Below are positions 1 to 7,900 of a stretch of 14,637 nt of DNA, in pieces (position 1 is the first letter of the stretch; each line of letters starts with the position of its first letter). Location of the stretch: the NCBI GenBank assembly GCA_902475645.1, contig CABSAH010000026.1, positions 1 through 14,637 of the forward strand, given 5' to 3'. A model generated the notes under the pieces. It worked only from the letters and a program-made list of their open reading frames with translations, ran no database searches and was not told the origin of the DNA. The position numbers and the translations under genes are program-made. This DNA is from an uncultured Christensenellaceae bacterium. Its GTDB lineage: Bacteria; Bacillota; Clostridia; Christensenellales; CAG-138.

Positions 1-5
1 ACAAA

Positions 6-119
6 CCAAAAGGCTCCCTCGCTGAGGGAGCTGGCAAACCGAAGGTTTGACTGAGGGAGTCCAAAAGGCTCCACCGCTTGCGGGGGAGCTGGCACGGCGC
101 AAGCCGTGACTGAGGGGGA
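6..119. repeat. Two tandem double-hairpin repeats (type A, copies 1 and 2)
   Basis: Each copy has the frame AAAAGGCTCC..., hairpin I, CTGG, hairpin II, ACTGAGGG. In copy 1 hairpin I pairs 13-20 with 24-31 and hairpin II pairs CAAACC (35-40) with GGTTTG (44-49). In copy 2 hairpin I pairs 68-72 with 85-89 and 74-77 with 80-83, and hairpin II pairs CACGGC (93-98) with GCCGTG (103-108). The arms of hairpin II differ completely between copies while pairing is kept. No coding sequence is visible. From general knowledge, elements of this shape are scattered between genes in many gut Clostridia; I cannot give a family name. Confidence 0.8.
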
Positions 120-147
120 ATAATTAGTAGTACTTTGCGGCTCCGAA

Positions 148-216
148 CCGCACCCCTTTCGACCGTTCGCTAACGCTCACGGCCACTTTCCCCGTAAACG
201 GGGACAGCTTTTGGGG
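148..216. repeat. Type B hairpin repeat, copy 1
   Basis: This copy reads CCGCACCCCTTTCG, then a short variable hairpin (CGTT/AACG arms), then CCACTTTCCCCG-TAAA-CGGGG and ACAGCTTTTGG. The fixed stem pairs 190-194 with 199-203. The same frame occurs at least three times near 14068-14345 and once more near 14500. The stretch 120-147 and the gap 217-236 hold nothing I can identify apart from sequence resembling repeat borders. Confidence 0.75.
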
Positions 217-236
217 AACGGAGTTTGCACAACACC

Positions 237-331
237 AAAAGGCTCCCTCACTGAGGGAGTCCTTTCAACTGAGGGGTTGACGATACTAATCAAAGCCCCG
301 TTCCCCCCTCCGTCATTTCACTCCTGCTCAT
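237..331. repeat. Type A repeat, copy 3, with tail shared with the right end
   Basis: Hairpin I pairs CTCCCTC (243-249) with GAGGGAG (253-259). The second hairpin of this family is degenerate here. It continues into a tail containing GAGGGGTTGACGA, AGCCCCG, CCCCTCCGTCATTTC and TGCTCAT. The same order of blocks recurs at 14330-14436, so the tail belongs to the repeat unit. The bases from 332 to 365 hold nothing recognisable beyond a possible -35 box. Confidence 0.65.
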
Positions 332-339
332 CCCCCCAT

Positions 340-371
340 TTGTAATCCCTTCGCAAAAATGGTAATATAAT
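340..371 (+). promoter_or_regulatory. Probable promoter of cca-mnmE
   Basis: A perfect TATAAT lies at 366-371. The best upstream hexamer, TTGTAA at 340-345, leaves a 20-base gap, longer than the ideal 17. Transcription would start near 378, about 20 bases before the ATG at 398, leaving room for the GAGAGG ribosome binding site at 388-393. The -10 is convincing and the -35 is weak. Confidence 0.5.
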
Positions 372-397
372 ATCAGCTATTTATATTGAGAGGTCAT

Positions 398-1783
398 ATG
401 CGCAATTTTTGCATTGCTCCGCGGCTTAGGGAGCTGGCGGGGATATTTTCGGAAAACGGGGCGCGGCTGTATGCCGTGGGCGGCATGGTGCGCAACAGCC
501 TGCTGGGGTATCCCGTGAACGATATCGACATTTGCAGCGCCATCAGGATTGAGGACGTTGAAAAAATGCTTGGGGCGCGGGGCGTGGAGTGCCGCAAAAA
601 GGGCGCGGCGTTCGGCACGCTCGATATCGTTATGGGCGGGGAACGCTTTGAATACGCCGCGTTCAGGAAGGAGCGGTACGACGGCACGGGCAGCCATAGG
701 CCAAGCGAGGTCAGCTTTATTGCAACGCTTGAGGAGGATGCATTCAGGCGGGATTTTACCGTTAACGCCGTTTACCTTGATTTATTGACGGGCGAGGTGA
801 TAGACCCGACGGGCGGCATTGCGGACATGGAGCGGCGCATAATGCGCGCAACAAGTCCCGACCCCGCGCTTATAATGCGCGACGATGGGGTAAGGATACT
901 GCGACTGTGCCGCTTTGCGGGGCAGCTTGGGTTCGATGCGGATGAAAATACGCTTGCCGCCGCATATGCAAGCCGCGAAGGGCTTAGGGACATTTCGCCG
1001 GAGCGGATATATGCCGAAATGTGCAAGCTGCTGATGGCGGATACGGCATACGGCGCGGGGCGCGAAGCGCTCATAAACGCGCTGCATCTGCTTCACGGGA
1101 GCGGGGCAATAGAGGTGCTGCTGCCGGAGCTTGAAGCGTGCTTCAACGTTAAGCAGCGGCGCGATTTCCATAAATACGACGTTATGGAGCATTGCCTTAG
1201 GGCGTGCGCGGCGGTGGAGCCGGATTTGGTGCTTAGGTGGACCATGCTGCTGCACGATACCGGCAAGGCCACGGCGTTTTACGATCACGGCTCCATGCAC
1301 GGGCACGAGATGTATTCATCATGCATTGCGGACGATGTTTTAACAAGGCTGAAGGCGCCTGCCGCGTTAAAGGAGGAGGTCGTAACGCTCGTGCGCTGGC
1401 ATATGTTTGACCTTAAGGGCGAAACGCGGGTTCGCAAGATTAAAAAGAAGTTCGTGGAGCTTGGGCGCGCCGATGCGGAAAAGCTCATATATATACGCGA
1501 GGCGGACGTTCACGGCAGCGGCATAGTGCTTGGCAGGGTGGACACGGCGGAGCGGTGGAGGCGCGTTTTTGTCGAAATGCAGAATGAAAATGCCCCGTTT
1601 ACGGAAAGGGAGCTGAACTGCACGGGGCAGGACATTTGCCGCTGGCTTAATATATCCCCCGGCCCGCGCGTGGGGGAGGTCAAGCGGGCGCTGCTGATGC
1701 ATTGCGCCTGCAAGCCGCAGGACAACGAGCCTAAAATGCTTGAAAGAATAGCAAAGGACATAGGGAAGGGGAACAAGGCATGA
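398..1783 (+). CDS. cca: CCA tRNA nucleotidyltransferase with HD domain
   Basis: Class II nucleotidyltransferase that adds or repairs the 3' CCA end of tRNAs from CTP and ATP, in the cytoplasm. Seen in the 461-residue product: GGMVR at 28-32, the metal-binding pair Asp42/Asp44 (DID), RRDFTVNA from residue 117, and DDGVR at 162-166, where the family's nucleotide-template motif EDxxR is expected. A C-terminal HD hydrolase-like domain follows, with His286-Asp287 in LLHDTGK and further histidines downstream. I start at the ATG at 398 because GAGAGG (388-393) sits just before it; the in-frame TTG at 386 would overlap that site. The gene ends with a 4-base overlap into mnmE, so the two are probably translationally coupled. 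Whether it adds all of CCA or only A cannot be decided from sequence; the absence of a second homologue in the window is uninformative. Confidence 0.93.
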   Translation: MRNFCIAPRLRELAGIFSENGARLYAVGGMVRNSLLGYPVNDIDICSAIRIEDVEKMLGARGVECRKKGAAFGTLDIVMGGERFEYAAFRKERYDGTGSHRPSEVSFIATLEEDAFRRDFTVNAVYLDLLTGEVIDPTGGIADMERRIMRATSPDPALIMRDDGVRILRLCRFAGQLGFDADENTLAAAYASREGLRDISPERIYAEMCKLLMADTAYGAGREALINALHLLHGSGAIEVLLPELEACFNVKQRRDFHKYDVMEHCLRACAAVEPDLVLRWTMLLHDTGKATAFYDHGSMHGHEMYSSCIADDVLTRLKAPAALKEEVVTLVRWHMFDLKGETRVRKIKKKFVELGRADAEKLIYIREADVHGSGIVLGRVDTAERWRRVFVEMQNENAPFTERELNCTGQDICRWLNISPGPRVGEVKRALLMHCACKPQDNEPKMLERIAKDIGKGNKA

Positions 1784-3132
1784 AAGAGGATACCGTATTC
1801 GCGCTGTCCTCGCCCGTGGGCGGGGCGATAGCAATAGTACGCATAACCGGAGGCGGCGCAAGAAATGCGCTCATGCGGGTATTCCGCTGCAAAAAAGCTC
1901 CCGAACACCGCGTAATGAGCTACGGCCATGTTGTTGATAAGGAAAGCGGGGAAATAATAGATTCCGCAATGGCGTGCTTCCTTGAAGCCCCCGCAACCTA
2001 TACCGGCGAGGACATGGCGGAGATATACATACACGGCAGCCGCGTAATAGCGAAGCGGACGCTTGAATTGCTTTCCCGCTTCCTGCGCCCTGCCGAGGGC
2101 GGGGAGTTCACAAAGCGGGCGTTCATGAACGGCAAGCTCGATTTAAGCCAGGCGGAGGCGGTGATGGACGTTATAAGCTCCGTTACGGAGCAGGGCGCGC
2201 GCATGGCGGAGGAGCAGCTTGCGGGCAGCATAGGCAGCGGCATAAGGGATATTGAGGATAGCTTGATAGATATACTCAGCGGCGTTGAGGCGGCGCTTGA
2301 TTATCCCGATGAACTGGAGGAGGACACCATATCCTCACTCAACGGCGACCTTGCGCCCATTATACAAAGGCTTGATTATTTGATACGCGGCGGCAACGCG
2401 GCGCGCATATTCCGCGAAGGGGCGGCGGTAGCCATATTGGGCGCGCCAAACGCGGGCAAATCGAGCCTTTTCAACGCGCTGATGGGCACGGAGCGGGCGA
2501 TTGTTACCTCCATACCCGGCACAACGCGCGATACGCTTGAGGAAACGCTTGATATATGCGGCGCCCCCGTGCGCATGATAGACACGGCGGGCATACGCGA
2601 GGGCGCGGACGAGGCGGAGCGCATAGGCGTGGAGCGCGCAAAAAAGGCGGGCGAGCGCGCCGACCTTATACTAATTGCCATTGACGGCACAAAGCCCATG
2701 GACGAAGAAAGCCGCGCATTGATAGCCGCGGCAAGCAGGGGCGAATACAAAAAGTGCATACTTATTTTTACAAAGGCGGATAAGGCGGATTTTATGCCGC
2801 ATGAAAACGGCGAAAACTGCGAAAACTGCGCCGCGCTTTCGCCCATATCCGTAAGCTCCGTAACGGGCGAAGGGCTTGATGCGCTAAAGGAGCGCATGGC
2901 GGCGCTGCTGCTGACAAAGGAGGCCGAAAGCGCGCTTGTTACGAACTCCCGCCACATACACGCCCTTGCCGAGGCAAAGGCCGCCCTTGAAGCCGCGGAT
3001 GCGGCGGCAGGCACCGACCTTGCCGCAGCGGACATACGCACCGCGCTCTATGCCCTTGGCCGCATAACCGGCCGCGAGGTAACGGCGGACGTAATAGAGC
3101 GCATATTCTCCCGCTTCTGCGTGGGGAAGTAG
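1780..3132 (+). CDS. mnmE: tRNA uridine-5-carboxymethylaminomethyl(34) synthesis GTPase MnmE
   Basis: With MnmG, MnmE installs the (carboxymethyl)aminomethyl group on the wobble uridine of several tRNAs using methylene-tetrahydrofolate, GTP and glycine or ammonium. The 450-residue product has the N-terminal folate-binding domain (HGSR, GEFTKRAFMNGKLDLSQAEAV region), a helical domain interrupted by a G domain, and the C-terminal FCVGK (446-450; family norm FCIGK), whose cysteine is catalytically important. G-domain motifs are G1 GAPNAGKSS at 221-229, TTRD, G3 DTAG at 268-271 and G4 TKAD at 331-334, with threonine in place of the usual asparagine. The ATG overlaps the cca stop codon (ATGA) and is preceded by AAGGGG about 8 bases upstream. 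mnmG is not next to it. It converges on the exporter gene with only 11 bases between stop codons and no clear terminator. Confidence 0.97.
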   Translation: MKEDTVFALSSPVGGAIAIVRITGGGARNALMRVFRCKKAPEHRVMSYGHVVDKESGEIIDSAMACFLEAPATYTGEDMAEIYIHGSRVIAKRTLELLSRFLRPAEGGEFTKRAFMNGKLDLSQAEAVMDVISSVTEQGARMAEEQLAGSIGSGIRDIEDSLIDILSGVEAALDYPDELEEDTISSLNGDLAPIIQRLDYLIRGGNAARIFREGAAVAILGAPNAGKSSLFNALMGTERAIVTSIPGTTRDTLEETLDICGAPVRMIDTAGIREGADEAERIGVERAKKAGERADLILIAIDGTKPMDEESRALIAAASRGEYKKCILIFTKADKADFMPHENGENCENCAALSPISVSSVTGEGLDALKERMAALLLTKEAESALVTNSRHIHALAEAKAALEAADAAAGTDLAAADIRTALYALGRITGREVTADVIERIFSRFCVGK

Positions 3133-3143
3133 AAGGGAACTCC

Positions 3144-4367
3144 TTACCTCCTTGCGGCGAGGCGCGTGCCGAGGCGGAACAGGGTGGATACAAGCAGTAT
3201 TGCAACGGCTATGCTGCCGGCTATGCCCGCCGTTTCAAGGCCCTTTTGCAGGGCTATGAGCATATTTCCTTCAAGACCGAGGCTCATTGTGTAATATATG
3301 CCCGCGCCGGGCATGAGCGGCACGTTGGCTATTATAAGATACGATATTGCCGGATGCCTGCGCTTGCGCGCCATGCCCTCCGCATAGGCGGCGGCTATTA
3401 CGGCGGCAAAGAAGTTGGTTTCGTAAAGGTCAAGGCCGAGCTTTGCAAAAACAAGATAGCTCATCCATGTTATTATGCCGCCCAGCACGCACAGTATGCT
3501 GCCCCAATCATGCACGTTGAAAAGAATAACAAAGCCCGAACACGCCATTGCAATCATTATGGCCTGCACCCATGCGGGATACAGAGCCGAGCCTGCGGAG
3601 GCCGTTATGCCGTATACGCTCTCGGTAAGCCGCCATGCTGCCGCCGTGCCGAGCGCGATGCCAAGCGCGCAGAGCAGAACCTGCACTATGCGGATTATGC
3701 CGGAGTTGGTGTCGCCGTATATTATATCGCGCATGGAATTGGTTATAAGAAGGCCGGGAACTAGTATCATCAACGCGCCTATTATAACCGCATGAACGTA
3801 ATCCACCGCGCCTAAGCCCGCCAGAATATATGCGGGCACGGCAAGCAGGAACGCGGCGGCTATGGTGCTGAAAAACGGGTTGGTTTCCCATTTGTTCATA
3901 AGCCGCGTTACAAGGCCCGCTATAAGCCCGAGTATTCCGGAAATAAAGCTATCCTTAAGCGAGCCGCCGAACACGGGGCAAAACCCCGCCGCCGCCAGAA
4001 AATGGCCCAGATAGAATATAAACGTTGAATAGCGGCGGCGCGTGCGCAGCGTTTCCTTCAGCCATTGCTGCGCCACGGCGGGATCGGGCGTTTCGGCGCA
4101 GATGCGGCGGGCAAGCGCATTCAGCTTTTCCACCGATTCAAGGTCGTTGCCGTGGAAGCCCACGCGCTTCATTATCATAAGCGGCTTGCCGTCGTCCGTC
4201 TCAATGCTTACCATAACGCTGCTGGGTATGGCATAGGATTGGCAATCCATGCCGTATGCGCCTATTATGCGGCGCATTGTTTCCTCAACGCGGAAGGTTT
4301 CCGCGCCGCTCAGCGCAAGCTCGTACCCCATGCGCGCCGCAAGGTCCGTCAAAAGATAACAGTTCAT
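3144..4367 (-). CDS. ThrE-type threonine/serine exporter, single-chain two-domain form
   Basis: Membrane protein of the ThrE family (DUF1212 plus the ThrE_2/DUF3815 half), known in Corynebacterium for proton-driven export of threonine and serine. The 407-residue product begins with a cytoplasmic segment of about 115 residues carrying the family-typical AETFRVEETMRRI, followed by roughly ten hydrophobic segments (for example FIFYLGHFLAAAGF, AVIIGALMILVPGLLITN, AVIAAAYAEGMARKR). In many Firmicutes the two halves are separate genes; here they are fused. I start at the ATG at 4367-4365 rather than the longer frame to 4424, because AAAGGGG lies about 9 bases upstream and the extra residues are not family-like. 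It has its own promoter and does not depend on the U32 gene upstream. The actual substrate is inferred from the family only. Confidence 0.88.
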   Translation of the reverse strand: MNCYLLTDLAARMGYELALSGAETFRVEETMRRIIGAYGMDCQSYAIPSSVMVSIETDDGKPLMIMKRVGFHGNDLESVEKLNALARRICAETPDPAVAQQWLKETLRTRRRYSTFIFYLGHFLAAAGFCPVFGGSLKDSFISGILGLIAGLVTRLMNKWETNPFFSTIAAAFLLAVPAYILAGLGAVDYVHAVIIGALMILVPGLLITNSMRDIIYGDTNSGIIRIVQVLLCALGIALGTAAAWRLTESVYGITASAGSALYPAWVQAIMIAMACSGFVILFNVHDWGSILCVLGGIITWMSYLVFAKLGLDLYETNFFAAVIAAAYAEGMARKRRHPAISYLIIANVPLMPGAGIYYTMSLGLEGNMLIALQKGLETAGIAGSIAVAILLVSTLFRLGTRLAARR

Positions 4368-4411
4368 ATATAAAGCCCCTTTATAACAAGCAAAAAGCCG
4401 ATATCGCGCAT

Positions 4412-4440
4412 ATATTACAGCCAAACTGCTGCATAGTCAA
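4412..4440 (-). promoter_or_regulatory. Promoter of the ThrE-type exporter
   Basis: On the minus strand TTGACT (4440-4435) and TAATAT (4417-4412) are separated by exactly 17 bases. Transcription would begin near 4405, leaving a leader of about 38 bases with the AAAGGGG ribosome binding site. The rest of the 4368-4484 gap shows no terminator for the upstream U32 gene. Confidence 0.6.
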
Positions 4441-4484
4441 GCCGTTTTGCCTCCGTCGCTTAACCCGTGCCGACCCAAAGCGCA

Positions 4485-6542
4485 TTACAGCAGATCCCTA
4501 TAATAAAGCCCGCCTGTTCTGCGGAAGTCGGGCCGCTGCTTGGATAGGAACATATCGCATATGCGCATGGCCTCCTCCCGCGGCTCGGTGGTGAAGCGCA
4601 GCGTTACGAAGTCAACGCCGCCGTACTGCTTATCGCCTATGTAGAGCGGCACGCTGTTGAGAAGCTCATTGTACTTTTTATTGCGGCACAGCATTGTGAA
4701 GCGCTCCTTCTTTTCATCCGTAAGCACGTTTTTGCCCGTGCAGCCGCCGCAGCCGTTTTCGCCCCTTGCGGGGCAGGCGCGCATTTTCATAAGCGCAAGG
4801 TAGCCGTAGCCTATTATGCCGCGCCGCATATTGCCGCCAAGCCTGCGTATAAGGTTCATTTTAAGCTCAAACGAAACCGTGGCGTCGGCAAGCCCCAGCG
4901 ATTCAAAAAGCGCAAGCGAATGGCTGTTCAATATGTTCAGCGAGCTGTCCCCATGCACGTTAAAGCCCATTTCAAGCCCAAGCTGCACCGCGCCCAAATT
5001 GTCTGCCGTAACGTGGCTAAGCCCCTTTTCCTTCAGCCGCAAAAGCTTTTCCCTAAGCGACGGCATATCCTCCGGAAAGCACAGCGCGGGCAATTCGGCA
5101 AAAAGCCTTTCACCGAAGCGCGCGATAAGCTCCTCATGCGCGGCTATTTCGTCCACGCCCAGTATTATCGCCTCCGCAGCGGGATGGTCGAAAAGCTGGG
5201 AATAATCCTCAAACCTCAGCCGCAGTGCGGGCGCGTCGGGCGCGGCGTGCGGAAGGGGCTGTGTAAGCGCCGCTCCCGTGTTTTTATAAGGCTCCCTTGC
5301 AATGCGCTGTGCGGCTATGCTTGCTATGGCCTCGCGGCGCATGGCTTTAAGCGCGGAAAGGGGCAGCATGGCGTTATCGTCCATATCGAATTCCGCATGG
5401 TCAATATAATAGGGCGTGCCCCCTGTTTGGCCTATGGCCTTCAATGCGGCGTCCTCCGTCATGGGCTGAGTTTTGGCCTGCTCCGCCGCGGCGCCCTGTA
5501 CATATGCGCCAAACGTGCCGTCCGTAATATAAAGCTGCGCCGCGCTGCCTATATGCAGGCTAAGCCTTGCGTAAAGCGGAACGGCCTGCGGCTCGGAAGC
5601 ATACAGCGCCGCAAGCTTAGGCAGCACTGCCGCGGCGGACATAACATCCTCCCTGCTGCGCGCGCCGAACATATCCGCCGTGCGGCGGCCCGTATAGTAG
5701 CCGTCCGTAAAGCCGCTGCGCGAAAATACCGCCTTCAGCGTATCTATATCGGGCTTTTCGCCGTTCTCCGCCCTTCTGCACGCGGTAACGGCGGCGGCGA
5801 CGTATTCCGGCCGCTTCATGCGCCCTTCTATTTTAAGCGCGTGTATACCGCTTTGCATCAGCTCCTCCATATGGCCTATAAGGCACATATCCTTCAGCGA
5901 AAGAGCGCGTTCCTTTTTGCCCAGCGTGAAATTTAGTCTGCACGGCTGCGCGCAAAGGCCGCGGTTGCCGCTGCGCCCGCCGAGCATTGCGCTTAAATAG
6001 CACGCCCCGCTCATGCACATGCAATGCGCGCCATGCACAAAGCATTCTATCTGTATGGGCGACGCCGCCTGAATGGAGCGTATCTCACGCGCGGAAAGCT
6101 CCCGCGCAAGCACCACCTGCTTAAAGCCAAGCTTATCGAGCAGCACCGCGCCTTCGGCATTATGCACGGTGGTCTGCGTGGAGGCATAGAGCGCAAGCTC
6201 CGGATAGCGCGCGCGTATAAGCGACATAACGCCCATATCCTGCACTATCACCGCGTCCGCGTGTGCGGCGGCAATATCGTCAAGCTCCGCCGTAAGCGCG
6301 GAAAACTCATCGTCCGTAACAAGCGTGTTTAGCGTAACGAACACCTTAACGCCGCGCTCGTGGCATTGCGCCACGGCCTCATTGAGATTGGTTTGCGCAA
6401 AGTTTTCCGCATTGCGCCGCGCGTTGAAGCCCTTTGCACCAAGATACACCGCGTCCGCGCCCGTGCGCAGGGCGGCCTTTAGCTGCTCCTCCCCGCCAAC
6501 CGGCGCCAAAATAAGCGGCCTTTCAAATGCGTTTGTGTTCAT
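4485..6542 (-). CDS. U32-family protein with DUF3656-like region (RlhA/TrhP-like)
   Basis: The product has 685 residues. The N-terminal U32 domain shows APVGG, DAVYLGAKGFNARRNAENF and the family cysteine cluster Cys167, Cys174, Cys176, Cys181, Cys197 and Cys201, within the HGA.C..SG.C and GNRG.CAQPCR motifs. A middle region resembles the DUF3656 insert. The C-terminal half holds a second cysteine set (Cys590, Cys598, Cys601, Cys619; C-x7-C-x2-C) and ends in TGGLYYRDLL. These proteins are annotated as collagenase-like peptidases, but E. coli RlhA and TrhP are prephenate-dependent RNA hydroxylation factors linked to iron-sulfur metabolism; the length and two-part layout here resemble RlhA. An RNA-hydroxylation role is therefore more likely than proteolysis, by inference. 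The start is well supported by AAGGAGG at 6557-6551, 8 bases before the ATG. Confidence 0.85.
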   Translation of the reverse strand: MNTNAFERPLILAPVGGEEQLKAALRTGADAVYLGAKGFNARRNAENFAQTNLNEAVAQCHERGVKVFVTLNTLVTDDEFSALTAELDDIAAAHADAVIVQDMGVMSLIRARYPELALYASTQTTVHNAEGAVLLDKLGFKQVVLARELSAREIRSIQAASPIQIECFVHGAHCMCMSGACYLSAMLGGRSGNRGLCAQPCRLNFTLGKKERALSLKDMCLIGHMEELMQSGIHALKIEGRMKRPEYVAAAVTACRRAENGEKPDIDTLKAVFSRSGFTDGYYTGRRTADMFGARSREDVMSAAAVLPKLAALYASEPQAVPLYARLSLHIGSAAQLYITDGTFGAYVQGAAAEQAKTQPMTEDAALKAIGQTGGTPYYIDHAEFDMDDNAMLPLSALKAMRREAIASIAAQRIAREPYKNTGAALTQPLPHAAPDAPALRLRFEDYSQLFDHPAAEAIILGVDEIAAHEELIARFGERLFAELPALCFPEDMPSLREKLLRLKEKGLSHVTADNLGAVQLGLEMGFNVHGDSSLNILNSHSLALFESLGLADATVSFELKMNLIRRLGGNMRRGIIGYGYLALMKMRACPARGENGCGGCTGKNVLTDEKKERFTMLCRNKKYNELLNSVPLYIGDKQYGGVDFVTLRFTTEPREEAMRICDMFLSKQRPDFRRTGGLYYRDLL

Positions 6543-6571
6543 GCGCTGTGCCTCCTTGGGTTGGTGGATAC

Positions 6572-6600
6572 ATTATATCAAGCATTCGCAACATTATAAA
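6572..6600 (-). promoter_or_regulatory. Promoter of the U32-family gene
   Basis: On the minus strand TATAAT (6577-6572) is preceded by TTTATA (6600-6595) with a 17-base spacer. The predicted start near 6565 leaves a short leader that includes the AAGGAGG site. It is back to back with the phnD promoter about 27 bases away, so a shared regulator is possible. Confidence 0.6.
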
Positions 6601-6626
6601 TACGGCTATTCATTTTAACCTCAAAA

Positions 6627-6632
6627 TATAAT
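6627..6632 (+). promoter_or_regulatory. -10 box of the phnD operon promoter
   Basis: A perfect TATAAT at 6627-6632 has no good -35 hexamer 16-18 bases upstream, which may indicate activator dependence. It covers the first bases of the only in-frame ATG of phnD (6631). If it is the real -10, transcription starts near 6639 and that ATG cannot be the translation start. No PhoB-type CTGTCAT boxes were recognised. Confidence 0.45.
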
Positions 6633-7887
6633 GCCCCGCCTTCGCTTTTTTGTTATATGCGGGGGTCTGCGGCATACGCGCCGCGCCAAACGGCTATGCT
6701 GCCGCGGCCGCATTTGGGGCCGAGCTATAAAAAAGCGATATAGCGACGGCATTGTCAAGGCACTGCTTCTTGCGCTGGCAATGGCGTTTGCCGCCTGCGC
6801 ATGCGCTCAGCCCGCTCCCAACCCCGATCCGAGCGAGCCTGTGAATACCGACCCCGTACAGACCGAGCAGCCTGTGCAGACCGATGCACCCGCACCGGTG
6901 GAGCCCGCCAATCAGCATTTTGATAAGCTGACGCTCGAATTCGTACCTTCCAAGGATGCCGACGTCATAATTGCCGGTACAGAGAACCTGCCGGAGCTTG
7001 TTAAGGCCGAAATGTCCCGCCTCGGCTACGATATAGACGAAGTTGACATCACCGTAGGCACCAGCTACGACGCCACCGGTGAGGCCATGTCCGCCGGTTC
7101 CATAGATATCGGCTGGCTGCCCGGCGGCACCTATGCCCTTTATTCCGACGATACCGACGTTATACTGACCGCCACCCGCAACGGCCTGTCCAACGACAGC
7201 ACCAACCCCGCGGACTGGAACGGCGAAGCCAACGCCACCCAGAAGAACGGCCCCCAGGTGACCTACTATCGCTCCCTCATCTATGCCGCCCCCACCGAAT
7301 ACGGCAAGAAGCTGGCCGAAAAGGTCAACAACGGCGAAGCCCTGACCTGGGAAGATCTGGACGGCGCCCGCTGGGCGGTTCAAAAGACCTCCTCTTCCGC
7401 CGGTTACATCTATCCCTCCATGTGGCTGATGGCCAACTATGACGGCAAGAAGATTTCCGACCTGACCAACGTTGTTCCTCTTGATTCCGGCTACGGCACC
7501 GCTTTCTCCTACGCCGCTGCCGAGCAGGTGGACATAATCGTTTGCTATGCCGACGGCCGTAACGACTACGAGGCAAGCTGGACGCTGCCCACCGACCAGA
7601 AGGACGATACCGGCAAGCAGGGCATGGGCCGTTCCGAATCCATTTGGAACGAGCTTAACGTAATCGGCGTAACCGAAGGTATCTACAACGACACCGTTGC
7701 AATATCCAAGGCCAGCCAGTATTACACCCCCGAAATAGTAGCAGCCCTTCAGGATTGCTTCATCAACATAATCAATACCGAAGAGGGCAAGGCCATATTC
7801 GATGTGTACAGCCACACCGGTTATGCCAAGGCCGTGGATTCCGATTATGACGGAGCCCGCGCCGCTCTCAAGGCTGTTGCCGAGTAA
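6631..7887 (+). CDS. phnD: PhnD-type substrate-binding lipoprotein of a phosphonate-family ABC transporter
   Basis: Extracellular binding lipoprotein of the PhnD family (phosphate/phosphite/phosphonate transporters). Seen: a hydrophobic signal segment, the lipobox-like FAAC just after LALAMA, a Pro/Asp/Glu-rich linker (about 30 residues), then the binding fold beginning LTLEFVPSKDADVI and continuing with GTSYDATGEAMSAGSIDIGWLPGG, as in family members. The start is problematic: the only canonical in-frame codon is the ATG at 6631. That ATG has no ribosome binding site, overlaps a TATAAT and adds about 40 arginine-rich residues before the signal. Initiation at ATT 6751 would give MVKALLLALAMAFAAC, a textbook lipoprotein signal, but also lacks a clear ribosome binding site. 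Codon use (ACC, GCC, AAC, TCC) is markedly different from the neighbours and suggests high expression. The ligand is unknown; phosphonate is a family default. Confidence 0.88.
   Translation: MPRLRFFVICGGLRHTRRAKRLCCRGRIWGRAIKKRYSDGIVKALLLALAMAFAACACAQPAPNPDPSEPVNTDPVQTEQPVQTDAPAPVEPANQHFDKLTLEFVPSKDADVIIAGTENLPELVKAEMSRLGYDIDEVDITVGTSYDATGEAMSAGSIDIGWLPGGTYALYSDDTDVILTATRNGLSNDSTNPADWNGEANATQKNGPQVTYYRSLIYAAPTEYGKKLAEKVNNGEALTWEDLDGARWAVQKTSSSAGYIYPSMWLMANYDGKKISDLTNVVPLDSGYGTAFSYAAAEQVDIIVCYADGRNDYEASWTLPTDQKDDTGKQGMGRSESIWNELNVIGVTEGIYNDTVAISKASQYYTPEIVAALQDCFINIINTEEGKAIFDVYSHTGYAKAVDSDYDGARAALKAVAE
6669..6705 (+). promoter_or_regulatory. Structured hairpin in the phnD leader
   Basis: GCGGC (6669-6673) can pair with GCCGC (6701-6705), ATA (6674-6676) with TAT (6695-6697), and GCCG (6680-6683) with CGGC (6691-6694) around the loop CGCCAAA. 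The result is one long bulged stem within a leader of about 112 bases (6639-6750). It does not match any riboswitch consensus I know (ykkC-type, ZTP, c-di-GMP and preQ1 were considered). It may regulate phnD or be incidental to GC-rich sequence. Confidence 0.35.
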
Positions 7888-7900
7888 ACAAACGCACTAT

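Noticed and set aside
2376..3041. A 221-codon Ser/Ala-rich frame antisense to mnmE
   Set aside because: It is a mirror of the GC-biased third positions of mnmE, with no family features.
3133..3143. A bidirectional terminator between mnmE and the exporter gene
   Set aside because: The 11-base gap and flanking bases contain no convincing inverted repeat with a T tract.
4920..5936. A 338-codon open frame antisense to the U32 gene
   Set aside because: It is rich in Arg, His and Cys, resembles no protein family, and is fully overlapped by a gene with conserved motifs.
6570..6632. Pho-box regulation of the phn operon
   Set aside because: No pair of CTGTCAT-like direct repeats 11 bases apart was found upstream of the -10 box.
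6694..7815. A 373-codon open frame antisense to phnD
   Set aside because: It has low-complexity Gly/Val-rich composition, lacks a ribosome binding site and lies opposite a clear PhnD family member; it arises from phnD's strong codon bias.
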